Assembly (NCBI GenBank): GCA_031415655.1
Contig: JANOSD010000082.1
Location: 11,492-75,491 of the forward strand
Source of the DNA: JAKOVR01 sp031415655
GTDB lineage: Bacteria > Actinomycetota > Acidimicrobiia > Acidimicrobiales > Acidimicrobilacustridaceae
Length of the DNA: 64,000 bases
Direction of reading: 5' to 3'
Shown: piece by piece, positions 8,696-16,708 of the stretch
How positions within the stretch are numbered: position 1 is the stretch's first letter
How the letters are laid out: every line of letters starts with the position of its first letter
Position numbers and translations under genes: made by a program
The notes under the pieces: generated by a model
Databases searched by the model: none
Seen by the model: only the letters and a program-made list of their open reading frames with translations
What the model was told of the DNA's origin: nothing

Positions 8696-9844
8696 ATGCC
8701 TCCTGTACCTGCCGCGAGCGATCGCATCTACTTGTCGCCTCCGCATATGGGGCCCCGCGAGCGGGAACTGCTCCTCGATGCCTTCGACAGCAACTGGGTA
8801 GCCCCCCTCGGCCCCCATGTCGACGCGTTCGAATCGGAGTTCGCCACCTTCACGGGCGTACCCCATGCCGCGGCGCTTTCGAGCGGCACCGGCGGGCTTC
8901 ACCTCGCGCTGGAGCTGTGCGGCGTGCGGCCCGGCGATGAGGTGTTCGTCCCTACCTTCACGTTTGTCGCCACCGCCAATGCTGTTGGCTACCGGGGAGC
9001 AATACCGGTGTTGATCGACGCCAGCCCCGATAGCTGGAATCTCGATACCGATCTCGTTGCCGCCGAGCTCGATCGGCGAGCAGCGACGGGAACGCTGCCC
9101 AAAGCCGTGATCTCGGTCGACCTCTACGGCCAGTGCGCCGACTACGACCCGCTCCTCGCCGCCTGTGAACGGCATGGAGTTCCCCTGATTGAAGACGCAG
9201 CCGAGGCCCTCGGTGCCACCTACAAAGGTGTGCATAGCGGCGGTTTCGGACGGCTCGGTGTGTTCAGTTTCAACGGCAACAAGATCATGACCACCTCGGG
9301 TGGCGGCATGCTCGTAAGTCACGACGGCGACCTCGTGGATCGCTCCCGTTTTCTTGCCACCCAGGCTCGGGAGACCGCCCCGCACTACCAACATGAGGTC
9401 GCAGGAAACAACTATCGGATGTCGAACCTGCTCGCCGCAGTCGGTCGGGGTCAGCTCGAAGCCTTGCCTCCCAAAGTCGAACGCCGCCGCGCCATCAACC
9501 GCGCCTACCGAGCCTCCCTCGCCGACATTCCCGGCTTGGGGTTCCTGCCGGATGCCCCTACCGGCTCCCCCACCAACTGGCTCACGGTGATCACGCTCGA
9601 TCCAACCCTCGCCCCCACGGACCCCACCAGCCTTCGTGTGCATCTCGAAACGCACAACATCGAAGCTCGGCCGGCGTGGAAACCCATGCATCTCCAGCCC
9701 CTCTACGCCCACGTACCGGCAGTAGGGGGCGAGGTCGCGGCCGGGCTTTTCGCCACGGGGCTTTGCCTCCCGAGCGGATCAAGTCTCACCGACGCCGACC
9801 AGGATCGCGTGGTATCGGCGATGCGTGAAGTGCTTCACCCGTGA
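8696..9844 (+). CDS. pglE: PLP-dependent sugar aminotransferase, DegT/DnrJ/EryC1/StrS family
   Basis: This 382-residue enzyme is expected to transaminate the UDP-4-keto sugar made by PglF, using glutamate. Hallmarks are LSSGTGGLHLALELCG (cofactor phosphate pocket), the VDLYGQCADYDPL segment, IEDAAEALGA with the pyridine-nitrogen Asp, and FNGNKIMTTSGGGM with the PLP lysine K196. GNNYRMSNLLAAVG is the usual substrate-side motif of PglE-like members. Length matches the family. The downstream glycosyltransferase start overlaps its stop by four bases (GTGA), so they share a transcript. The assignment as PglE rather than another amino-sugar transaminase comes from the neighbouring pglF, pglD and pglC. 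Confidence 0.87.
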   Translation: MPPVPAASDRIYLSPPHMGPRERELLLDAFDSNWVAPLGPHVDAFESEFATFTGVPHAAALSSGTGGLHLALELCGVRPGDEVFVPTFTFVATANAVGYRGAIPVLIDASPDSWNLDTDLVAAELDRRAATGTLPKAVISVDLYGQCADYDPLLAACERHGVPLIEDAAEALGATYKGVHSGGFGRLGVFSFNGNKIMTTSGGGMLVSHDGDLVDRSRFLATQARETAPHYQHEVAGNNYRMSNLLAAVGRGQLEALPPKVERRRAINRAYRASLADIPGLGFLPDAPTGSPTNWLTVITLDPTLAPTDPTSLRVHLETHNIEARPAWKPMHLQPLYAHVPAVGGEVAAGLFATGLCLPSGSSLTDADQDRVVSAMREVLHP

Positions 9845-11022
9845 CCGACAACCGCCCCAACACCCGTGCCCGAAACGCCCGCGCCCTGAAGGTCCTATGG
9901 CTCATCAAAGGTCTTGGCCCCGGCGGAGCGGAACAACTTCTGGTGAATCAGGCGGCCGCAACGGACCCCCTTGTGGCCACGATCCACGTGGCGTATTTGG
10001 TCCCTTGGAAGAACCACCACGTGGCGGTGCTCGAATCGTTGGGGGTTACCGTCCATGCGCTCAACGCTCCTCGTGATCTCGACCCACGTTGGGTTCTCCG
10101 ACTCCGGTCGCTTCTGGCCCGGGAGCACTTCGACGTGGTCCACACCCACTCGCCTCTCGTGGCCGCCGCCGTTCGAGTGGCCGCACGCACCGTGCGTCCG
10201 CGTCCGGCGCTGGTGTATACCGAACACAACCGATGGCCTCGCCATGCCCGTTCCACGAGGGCGGTCAACCGCCTCACGTTCGGGCTCGACGACGCCCAGC
10301 TCGCCGTGAGCGACGACGTTCGCTCCACCATTGCTCCGGGCCACCGGGATCGGGTCGAGACGCTGATCCACGGCACCGACCTCGATGCCGTACGGTCAGC
10401 GATCACTTCGCGTTCGGCGGTTCGGGCGGAGCTCGGACTGACTCCCGATTGTGTGCTGGTGGGGATCGTGGCCAACTTCCGGCGGGAAAAAGCGTATGAA
10501 GTGTTTCTCGACGCCGCCGCGAAAGCGATCCGCCGGAACCCGTCACTTCATTTTGTGTCGGTGGGCCAAGGGCCGCTCGAAGGCGAGATGCGGCAACGAC
10601 TCAATCGCATGGTTGGCGATGAGCCTGCCCTCGCCGGTCGGATCCAACTCCTCGGCTACCGCGACGACGCCATCCGGGTGATGAGCGGCTTCGACATCTT
10701 CACCCTGACCAGCGACCATGAGGGGCTTCCTGTCTCCTTGATGGACGCGCTCGCCCTTGGCCTCCCCACCGTGGCCACCGCCGTCGGAGGTATTCCGCAG
10801 GCGATCACCAACGACAACCACGGCCTGCTCGTACCCGCCCGCGATGTGGCCGGATTGGCCGATGCCTACGTCCGACTCGCCGAAGACGCCAACCTTCGTC
10901 AGCGTTTCGCTGCTGCTGCCGCCGAACGAGCAGCGATATTCGACATCACCCAGGCCACCCGGCGCCTCGAAACGATTTATGCCGACGTGAGCTCCATCCC
11001 GACAGGCAGAAGCCGCCGGTAA
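9841..11022 (+). CDS. GT4-family glycosyltransferase
   Basis: The 393-residue GT-B enzyme transfers a sugar from a nucleotide donor, presumably to the lipid-linked glycan begun by PglC. The N-terminal acceptor domain starts with LWLIKGLGPGGAEQLLVNQA. The C-terminal donor domain shows VGIVANFRREKAYEVFLDA and SDHEGLPVSLMDALALGLP, the EX7E-like loop with Asp at the second acidic position, followed by VATAVGGIPQAI. Translation is coupled to pglE by a GTGA overlap. Its 3' end overlaps the 3' end of the convergent glycosyltransferase by 46 bases. Donor sugar unknown. Confidence 0.85.
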   Translation: MTDNRPNTRARNARALKVLWLIKGLGPGGAEQLLVNQAAATDPLVATIHVAYLVPWKNHHVAVLESLGVTVHALNAPRDLDPRWVLRLRSLLAREHFDVVHTHSPLVAAAVRVAARTVRPRPALVYTEHNRWPRHARSTRAVNRLTFGLDDAQLAVSDDVRSTIAPGHRDRVETLIHGTDLDAVRSAITSRSAVRAELGLTPDCVLVGIVANFRREKAYEVFLDAAAKAIRRNPSLHFVSVGQGPLEGEMRQRLNRMVGDEPALAGRIQLLGYRDDAIRVMSGFDIFTLTSDHEGLPVSLMDALALGLPTVATAVGGIPQAITNDNHGLLVPARDVAGLADAYVRLAEDANLRQRFAAAAAERAAIFDITQATRRLETIYADVSSIPTGRSRR

Positions 11023-12140
11023 CACTGCAGGGTGATCTCGATCACCTGCTCTTGATCGAAACTTCGGCGAGCTTTCGCCACGCCGGCCGCCCCCATCGAC
11101 GCCCGGCGTTGCGGATCATCGGCCAGTTCGGCCACCGCCGCCGCGAGCACCGTTGGCGATCTCCGGGCGACGAGCAGGCCATTGACACCGTGGTCTACTA
11201 CTTGCCGGCAGCCTCGGATATCGGTGGCAACAATCGGGAGCCCCGACGCCGCCGCTTCCATGGCGGAACGAGGAAAACCTTCCCGCCACGACGCCAGAAG
11301 GTACATATCAAAGGCTCCATACAGCGTTTCCACATCGTCACGTCGTCCGAGGAAAATCACGCCGTTGGCTTCGGCCCCGGCACGCTCAGCGGCGGTAATC
11401 CCGTCAGCCTTCGCCGGATCCTCGGGGCCAACAACCACGAACCGCACGTTCTCTTTGGTGGCGAGTGCGGCGGCGGCGGCGAATACCTCTCGGTACCCCT
11501 TCTCGGCGACGAGTCGACCCACCAAGCCGACCACCACAACGTCGTCCTCTACGCCCCAGCTCGCCCGTAGTTCGGCCCGTCGGACGGGATCGGCGGTGGC
11601 ATCGAACCGGTGGAGGTCGATGCCATTCCCCAACACCCGGAGCTTGCGCGCCCGCACACCGAGTCGGCGCAGCGTGGGCACGTCTTCGGGATTTTGGAGT
11701 AGCTCGGCATCGCTACAGAACGCAGCGATGCGCTCCAATCCATACACGACCATCCTCTTCGGGAGGGGGTCGTCGGGAAGGGCGTAGAGGCCGTGAACGG
11801 TGTTGACGATCACCGGCACGCCCGCAGCCTTCGCGGCGAGGCGGCCGTAGAGTCCCGGCTTTGGATTATGCGTGTGCACCACCGTGGGCCGCTCATGCCG
11901 AAACACCGCAACGAGCTCTCGAAGGGCGAGAAGGTCCCGGTGGGGTGCCATGGAGCGAGTGGCGTGGTGAAGCGGGATGTGGCGGATGCCCGCAGCCTCG
12001 ATCGCCGCCACATGCGCACCTGATGCCGACGCCCCCAGCACCTCGAAACCGGCCCGGTGAAAGGCTTGAAGCTGTGGGCCGAGCAGCCAGTCGAGACTCA
12101 TATCGGTGGTGGTGACGTGGATCAGCTTCGGGCGGGTCAA
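10977..12140 (-). CDS. GT4-family glycosyltransferase
   Basis: This 387-residue GT-B glycosyltransferase has the N-terminal acceptor domain (VVHTHNPKPGLYGRLAAKAA) seen in capsular and Pgl-type enzymes and a donor domain with VGLVGRLVAEKGYREVF and the EX7E motif REGFPRSAMEAAASGLP. A TTG start at 12140 overlaps the TGA of the upstream deacetylase gene (TTGA), so it is probably the last gene of a three-gene minus-strand operon. A downstream ATG would remove a beta strand, so TTG is preferred. Acceptor and donor are not determinable here. Confidence 0.83.
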   Translation of the reverse strand: MTRPKLIHVTTTDMSLDWLLGPQLQAFHRAGFEVLGASASGAHVAAIEAAGIRHIPLHHATRSMAPHRDLLALRELVAVFRHERPTVVHTHNPKPGLYGRLAAKAAGVPVIVNTVHGLYALPDDPLPKRMVVYGLERIAAFCSDAELLQNPEDVPTLRRLGVRARKLRVLGNGIDLHRFDATADPVRRAELRASWGVEDDVVVVGLVGRLVAEKGYREVFAAAAALATKENVRFVVVGPEDPAKADGITAAERAGAEANGVIFLGRRDDVETLYGAFDMYLLASWREGFPRSAMEAAASGLPIVATDIRGCRQVVDHGVNGLLVARRSPTVLAAAVAELADDPQRRASMGAAGVAKARRSFDQEQVIEITLQCYRRLLPVGMELTSA

Positions 12141-13153
12141 TGGGTAGCGCCCCGATAGCGATAGCGGTCAAGGTGTTCGCGCACTTGCCCTTCCAGCCGG
12201 AGCCCGCCACGCGCCTTGTAGGTAAACCACCGCAATCCGTCGCCGACAAGAATCGGTTGGCGAGCAAGGCGATAGGGATCGGCGATTCCGGGGACGTTGG
12301 TGCCACCACCAGCGACCGCGGCCGAGCGAAAACGGGCTCGGACGGCGAGGTCGGCCTGTACGCCGTCACCGAGCGCCTTTGGGTAGGCAAAGTGTTCGGC
12401 CTGCACGCCAAGACGTTCCCCGATGAGGTCGATCGACCGATCGAGCTCATCGTTGATCACCGACGACGACACCCGATCGAGAAGCACGTGCGAATGTGTG
12501 TGCGAGCCAACGTCGATCAGTTCGGTACTCACCGCCTCGGCCAAGGCCGCCCACGACAACACCGTTCCGTCGTTCCAGAACGATCGTTGTTCCTCCACGA
12601 ACGCGGTGGCGAGGTAGAGCGTGGCCGGCAGGTTGTAATCCACCAACAGGGGCACGGCCCGATCCACAAAATCGGCGGTGCCGTCGTCGAAGGTGATCAC
12701 CGCCAACGGGCGATCGCTCTCCTCTTCCGGCGGGTTCTCGAGCACATCGATCGCTGCGGAGAGACTCAGGACGGTGGTGTTACAGGCCAACCAATCGAGC
12801 TGTTCGGCAAACATGCCGGCTTTCAGGTTCACCGCACCAGGAACGGGCCCGGCGACTTGGTGGTAGCCAAGCACGGTGATGCCCGGTTGTTCCGCAAGGT
12901 GGCGGTCGGCGCTCATAGCGGCGAGCCGCATACCGAAACGCAAGCTCCGCTTGATGATTCGTGGCCCCGGAGCTCGTCCAGGGCCAGGCGTGTTGGCCAT
13001 GGTGCGTGGTTCGGGAAGCGCCCCACCCGCCGCTCCGCCCTGACCGGTTGCGTGAGGCTTCTGATCCAGTGGTGGCGTCGACGAGTTTGGGACGGAACGC
13101 GTGACCATCGACGGGGACGGATCAACCGACATCGGGGATTGGGGATCAATCAT
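12137..13153 (-). CDS. polysaccharide deacetylase (NodB homology domain)
   Basis: The 338-residue product probably removes acetyl groups from an N-acetylhexosamine polymer. The NodB domain begins near residue 90 with GITVLGYHQV. Its metal-binding motifs are VITFDDGTADF (catalytic Asp pair) and DVGSHTHSHVLL (the HxxxH pair), with AYPKALGD further on. The first 75 residues are Pro/Gly/Ser-rich and look disordered. ATG 13153 is chosen because it overlaps the upstream gene's stop as ATGA; the open frame continues to 13345 without signals. No signal peptide is obvious. It lies between two GT4 genes, so glycan tailoring is the likely job. Confidence 0.82.
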   Translation of the reverse strand: MIDPQSPMSVDPSPSMVTRSVPNSSTPPLDQKPHATGQGGAAGGALPEPRTMANTPGPGRAPGPRIIKRSLRFGMRLAAMSADRHLAEQPGITVLGYHQVAGPVPGAVNLKAGMFAEQLDWLACNTTVLSLSAAIDVLENPPEEESDRPLAVITFDDGTADFVDRAVPLLVDYNLPATLYLATAFVEEQRSFWNDGTVLSWAALAEAVSTELIDVGSHTHSHVLLDRVSSSVINDELDRSIDLIGERLGVQAEHFAYPKALGDGVQADLAVRARFRSAAVAGGGTNVPGIADPYRLARQPILVGDGLRWFTYKARGGLRLEGQVREHLDRYRYRGATH

Positions 13154-14235
13154 GACAATGACTTCCGGAGAACACGCTCCCAGAGATCGGCCACGACGGC
13201 GATCTCGAAGCGTTCGAGACAGTGCACTTTCGACGCCTGACCGAGCCGGTCCCGACGGTTGGGGTCGTTCGCAAGCTGCTGCAATGCCTCCGCAACCATA
13301 CCGGCATCGGCTTCCGGCACCACCACACCGGTGACTCCATGACACACGATGTCGGTGATGGCACCGATCGGCGTGGACACCGCCACGGTGCCGCAGAAAC
13401 CCGCTTCGATCAACGATGCCGGCATGCTGTCGCCCCCACGACTCGGGAGGACCATCGCATCGGACGCATGCAGGTAGGGAGCGACATCATCGACCGCCCC
13501 CAGAAATGCCACGCGGCCGGGGAGGGCCTGCCTTCCCTGGTGTTCCAGCGCTTCACGTTCGGGGCCGTCGCCGAGCACGAGCAGTTGCGCGTCAGGAATC
13601 CGCGCGACCGCCTCGATCGCCACGTCGGCACCCTTCTCCACCACGAGCGCCGCAACATAGAGCACGGTGAACAGGGTGGGATCAAGCCCGACCCCCTCAA
13701 GCACCTCAGCTCGAGGGGGAGGTTCGACGCCCACGAAGGCTGCGCTGGGAACGCCGTTGGGAACGATCGCAATTCTCGATGACGCGATGTGGAGATAGTC
13801 GATCAGCACCCCACGGGACTGATCGGCGAGCGCAACGATTCGTGATGCTCGCGACATGAACACCCGCGCCCGCGCCCGACGGGCCGCAGAGCTTGCCCAG
13901 AATCGGTTGTCGCTGATTTGGCGGTAGACAAACGGGGTGTCGACGCCCGTGAGGGCAATGGCACACGCGGGCAATGTGCTCGACCCGTGCGCGATCACCA
14001 CATCGACCTTCGCAGCCTGTTTGCGCAACGACCGTAAGGTACTGATCGCCAATCGCTGGGGGCCGAGTACAGGAAGCGGGAGCACACTGTCGTATTGACC
14101 GGGGGCCAGCGCAACGGTCTGCACGGCATGTCCACGATCGGTAAGGGCAACGCCGAGATTCATGGCGAATACCTGCGCTCCGCGCCGGTCGGCGTCGGTG
14201 ATGACCTGCAAAATTCGCAGGGGCGAACCACTCAT
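13150..14235 (-). CDS. GT4-family glycosyltransferase
   Basis: This 361-residue GT-B enzyme is first in a minus-strand operon with the deacetylase and a second GT4 (4-nt overlaps throughout). The N-terminus LRILQVITDADRRGAQVFA is typical of capsule glycosyltransferases. The donor domain has VLYVAALVVEKGADVAIEA and a degenerate acidic loop, RGGDSMPASLIEAGFCG. ATG at 14235 gives a full-length domain. The divergent region upstream is 349 bases long. Sugar specificity is not readable from the sequence. Confidence 0.82.
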   Translation of the reverse strand: MSGSPLRILQVITDADRRGAQVFAMNLGVALTDRGHAVQTVALAPGQYDSVLPLPVLGPQRLAISTLRSLRKQAAKVDVVIAHGSSTLPACAIALTGVDTPFVYRQISDNRFWASSAARRARARVFMSRASRIVALADQSRGVLIDYLHIASSRIAIVPNGVPSAAFVGVEPPPRAEVLEGVGLDPTLFTVLYVAALVVEKGADVAIEAVARIPDAQLLVLGDGPEREALEHQGRQALPGRVAFLGAVDDVAPYLHASDAMVLPSRGGDSMPASLIEAGFCGTVAVSTPIGAITDIVCHGVTGVVVPEADAGMVAEALQQLANDPNRRDRLGQASKVHCLERFEIAVVADLWERVLRKSLS

Positions 14236-14584
14236 GGCGCCACCGCAGCGCCCACGGGATCCTCACGTCCACGCCGCGCTACCACGGGTGTTCGGCCGCC
14301 CGACAACAAGGTGGTGGTGGCGAGTGTGGTCATCGTTCGGTCAGGGCGCTCGGCAGCAACCGCCGGCGGGGACCATCGTAGGTCGGACTGGGTGGAGCCT
14401 GGTCCACCCTCGTTTCCGTCAGCGCCGTGAGCGCCTCTTCATACGGCGTGGCGAGGCCGGAACCCACTCCCTAAAAGGCCGCGCGTGCCCGCCGCGCCCC
14501 GCCTGATCTCTAGGAACAGTCCCATCGGAGCAGTCTTTACCTGGATGCCATACGAACTTCCCATGCCCCCGTATGCTCCAAGCA
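14236..14584. other. intergenic region between divergent glycan and menaquinone genes
   Basis: These 349 bases separate the start of the GT4 gene (minus) from menG (plus). I see no convincing gene. It contains one perfect hairpin, GGGTGGA-GCCTGG-TCCACCC (14390-14409), which could be an operator or RNA hairpin, and at its right end the menG -10 box. Short open frames here have no ribosome-binding site and resemble no family known to me. Confidence 0.5.
14572..14577 (+). promoter_or_regulatory. -10 box TATGCT for leaderless menG
   Basis: TATGCT ends seven bases before ATG 14585. It overlaps the alternative in-frame ATG at 14573, which argues that 14585 is the real start and that the mRNA begins at or near the start codon. 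Confidence 0.5.
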
Positions 14585-15310
14585 ATGCCTGATCCCGCAC
14601 CAGTAATCGATGCCGATCACCTGCCTCAGGGAGAGGCGAAGGTAGTAGCCGTCCGGTCGATGTTCGATACCATCGCCCCACGCTACGACCTCGTAAATCG
14701 TGTGATGACGTTCCGAATGGACGTCGGCTGGCGACGCAAGACCGTCCGACAACTTCGACTCGGCCCGGGTGAAACCGTGCTGGATCTGGCCTGCGGGACA
14801 GGAGACTTCTGCCGAGAACTGCAGCGGCAACACCTCAAACCGATCGGCGCCGACATCTCGTTCGGGATGCTCGCCGCCGCTCGCACCACTGCCCCGCTCG
14901 TTCACACCGACGCCCTGGCGTTGCCGGTGCCCGACGGTTCCGTTGATGGCGTCACCTGCGGTTTTGCCCTGCGAAACTTCGTTGATCTGCAACGTTTCCT
15001 CGGCGAGCTCGGACGAGTCGTTCGCCCTGGCGGTCGAATCGCACTCCTCGAAGTGGCGGAGCCTCCAAACCCGATCCTGCGGTGGGGGCACGGGGTGTAC
15101 TTCGGTCATGTCGTTCCCTTTGTCGGCGGCCTCCTGAGCGACAAGTCGGCCTACCGTTACCTCCCCAAATCCGTTGCATACCTTCCCCCACCGGCCGAGT
15201 TGCTCCACCTCGTGGAACAGGCGGGGTTCTGTGGCGTGGAGCGCACCCTCCTCAGCACCGGCATCTCGCAGCTCATCACCGCCACGCGGACTCGCCCGGA
15301 ATGGAACTGA
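14585..15310 (+). CDS. menG: demethylmenaquinone methyltransferase
   Basis: The 241-residue class I SAM methyltransferase catalyses the last step of menaquinone synthesis, C-methylation of demethylmenaquinone (MenG/UbiE). Motifs are VRSMFDTIAPRYDLVNRVMT at the N-terminus, SAM-binding VLDLACGTGDF, DALALPVPDGSVDGVTCGFA, LRNFVDLQRFLGEL and the C-terminal KSAYRYLPKSVAYLPP. These are the specific UbiE/MenG signatures rather than a generic methyltransferase. The start was set by the -10 box seven bases upstream. menF begins inside its last codons (10-nt overlap), so the two form an operon. Confidence 0.9.
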   Translation: MPDPAPVIDADHLPQGEAKVVAVRSMFDTIAPRYDLVNRVMTFRMDVGWRRKTVRQLRLGPGETVLDLACGTGDFCRELQRQHLKPIGADISFGMLAAARTTAPLVHTDALALPVPDGSVDGVTCGFALRNFVDLQRFLGELGRVVRPGGRIALLEVAEPPNPILRWGHGVYFGHVVPFVGGLLSDKSAYRYLPKSVAYLPPPAELLHLVEQAGFCGVERTLLSTGISQLITATRTRPEWN

Positions 15311-16668
15311 CGTCGAACCCTTCGTTGGTGTTTCACACTCGCCGGCTGACTCCTTCCGGGCCGGGCACGGAACACACTGTTGGCCTGGATCTCGATCTCG
15401 CTCGATTCGCCGGATCGGATGGGGTCCTGTTCGACCACCAGGGCACCGGGTTTGCGGGACGCGGGATCGCCGCCAAGATCCCAATCACCGATCGGGGCCC
15501 GCGGACGATCGCCGACGCCGTGGCCACCGCGCTGCGGCGTATCGAGCCGTTCCCGATCGTCTCCGGCCCCAAAGAGACTGACCTCGGCATCCCGGACCCA
15601 CGGGCATGGCCCGGTCCGGTGGCTTTCGGCGCCTTGCCGTTCGCCCGGGATGAACCGGCGGAGTTGATCGTCCCACGAGAAATCGTCCGGCGTGATGCCA
15701 CCGGCGAGCTCTGGCTCACCACCATCGGGACCGAAGCCGACCTTGCATCGATCGATCTCAACGGCTCGCCCACAGCCGACGCAATGCTCCTGAAGTTCTC
15801 GTATCCCGACTCGCCGCCCGACGACCACGGGGACCTCGTTGTCGAACCGACAAGGTCCGACGAGGCATGGATAGAAACGGTACGGGCCGTACGAGACGAG
15901 CTTCGGCGGAGCGCCACTCGAAAGGCGGTCATCGCCCGGGAGTTGCTCCTTACCTCGTCGACTTCCATTGATGTCCAACACGTGCTCGATCGGCTGCGCG
16001 TCGCGTACCCGCAGTGCTACCGCTACTCCCTGCCGATCGGCCACGGACGATTCGTTGGGGCAACACCGGAATTGCTGGTCCAACGCGACGGTGATGCCGT
16101 GCACGCGCAACCTATGGCGGGCACCACGCGGCGGCGAACCGGCGATCCGGTGATCGACGCCGCGCTCGCTCAAGAGCTCCTTGGTTCGCTGAAGGATCAG
16201 ATCGAGCACCGCATCACCATCGACATGGTCCACGAAACCTTGCTGCCATGGTGTTCCTACCTCGACGAGGAGGCCGAGCCTTCAATCGTGGCGATGGCCA
16301 ACGTAGGCCATCTCGCCACCCGGCTCGAAGGCCGGCTCTCCCACCCGCCCGCATCCGTGCTGGAGTTGGCGAGCGCCCTCCACCCCACCCCGGCCGTGGG
16401 CGGCTACCCCCGGGCCGACGCCCTCCGGTTGATCGCCGACCACGAACACCTCGATCGGGGGTGGTACGCCGGCCCGGTGGGATGGGTAGACGCCGAAGGA
16501 AACGGCACCTGGGCGGTGGCACTGCGCTGCGCCGAGATCAGCGCCGACGGCAGGACCGCTCGGCTGTTCGCCGGAGTTGGCGTCGTACCGGATTCCGACC
16601 CCGACGCCGAGTTTGCGGAGACCGACGCCAAGTTCGCTGCCATGCTCGGCGCGTTTGGTCTCACCTAG
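15301..16668 (+). CDS. menF: isochorismate synthase
   Basis: This 455-residue chorismate-binding enzyme converts chorismate to isochorismate, committing it to menaquinone. The chorismate-binding domain fills the C-terminal two thirds: YRYSLPIGHGRFVGATPELL, MAGTTRRR, LLGSLKDQIEH, LHPTPAVGGYPR, and DRGWYAGPVGWVDAEGNG with ALRCAEI. This combination fits MenF/EntC/DhbC and not anthranilate synthase. ATG 15301 is chosen because it lies at the end of menG (10-nt overlap); the open frame extends upstream in the menG shadow. Since the neighbours are men genes, menF rather than siderophore entC is the better name. Confidence 0.88.
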   Translation: MELTSNPSLVFHTRRLTPSGPGTEHTVGLDLDLARFAGSDGVLFDHQGTGFAGRGIAAKIPITDRGPRTIADAVATALRRIEPFPIVSGPKETDLGIPDPRAWPGPVAFGALPFARDEPAELIVPREIVRRDATGELWLTTIGTEADLASIDLNGSPTADAMLLKFSYPDSPPDDHGDLVVEPTRSDEAWIETVRAVRDELRRSATRKAVIARELLLTSSTSIDVQHVLDRLRVAYPQCYRYSLPIGHGRFVGATPELLVQRDGDAVHAQPMAGTTRRRTGDPVIDAALAQELLGSLKDQIEHRITIDMVHETLLPWCSYLDEEAEPSIVAMANVGHLATRLEGRLSHPPASVLELASALHPTPAVGGYPRADALRLIADHEHLDRGWYAGPVGWVDAEGNGTWAVALRCAEISADGRTARLFAGVGVVPDSDPDAEFAETDAKFAAMLGAFGLT

Positions 16669-16708
16669 TTCCGCGTCGGACATGGTCCTTCGTTCGGCCC
16701 ACCGGCGG

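Noticed and set aside
8582..9712. 376-codon open frame antisense to pglE
   Set aside because: Opposite strand of a clear DegT/StrS aminotransferase; composition typical of a shadow frame.
14390..14409. Rho-independent terminator
   Set aside because: The hairpin is perfect but has no T-run and lies upstream of both neighbouring genes, so a terminator is unlikely.
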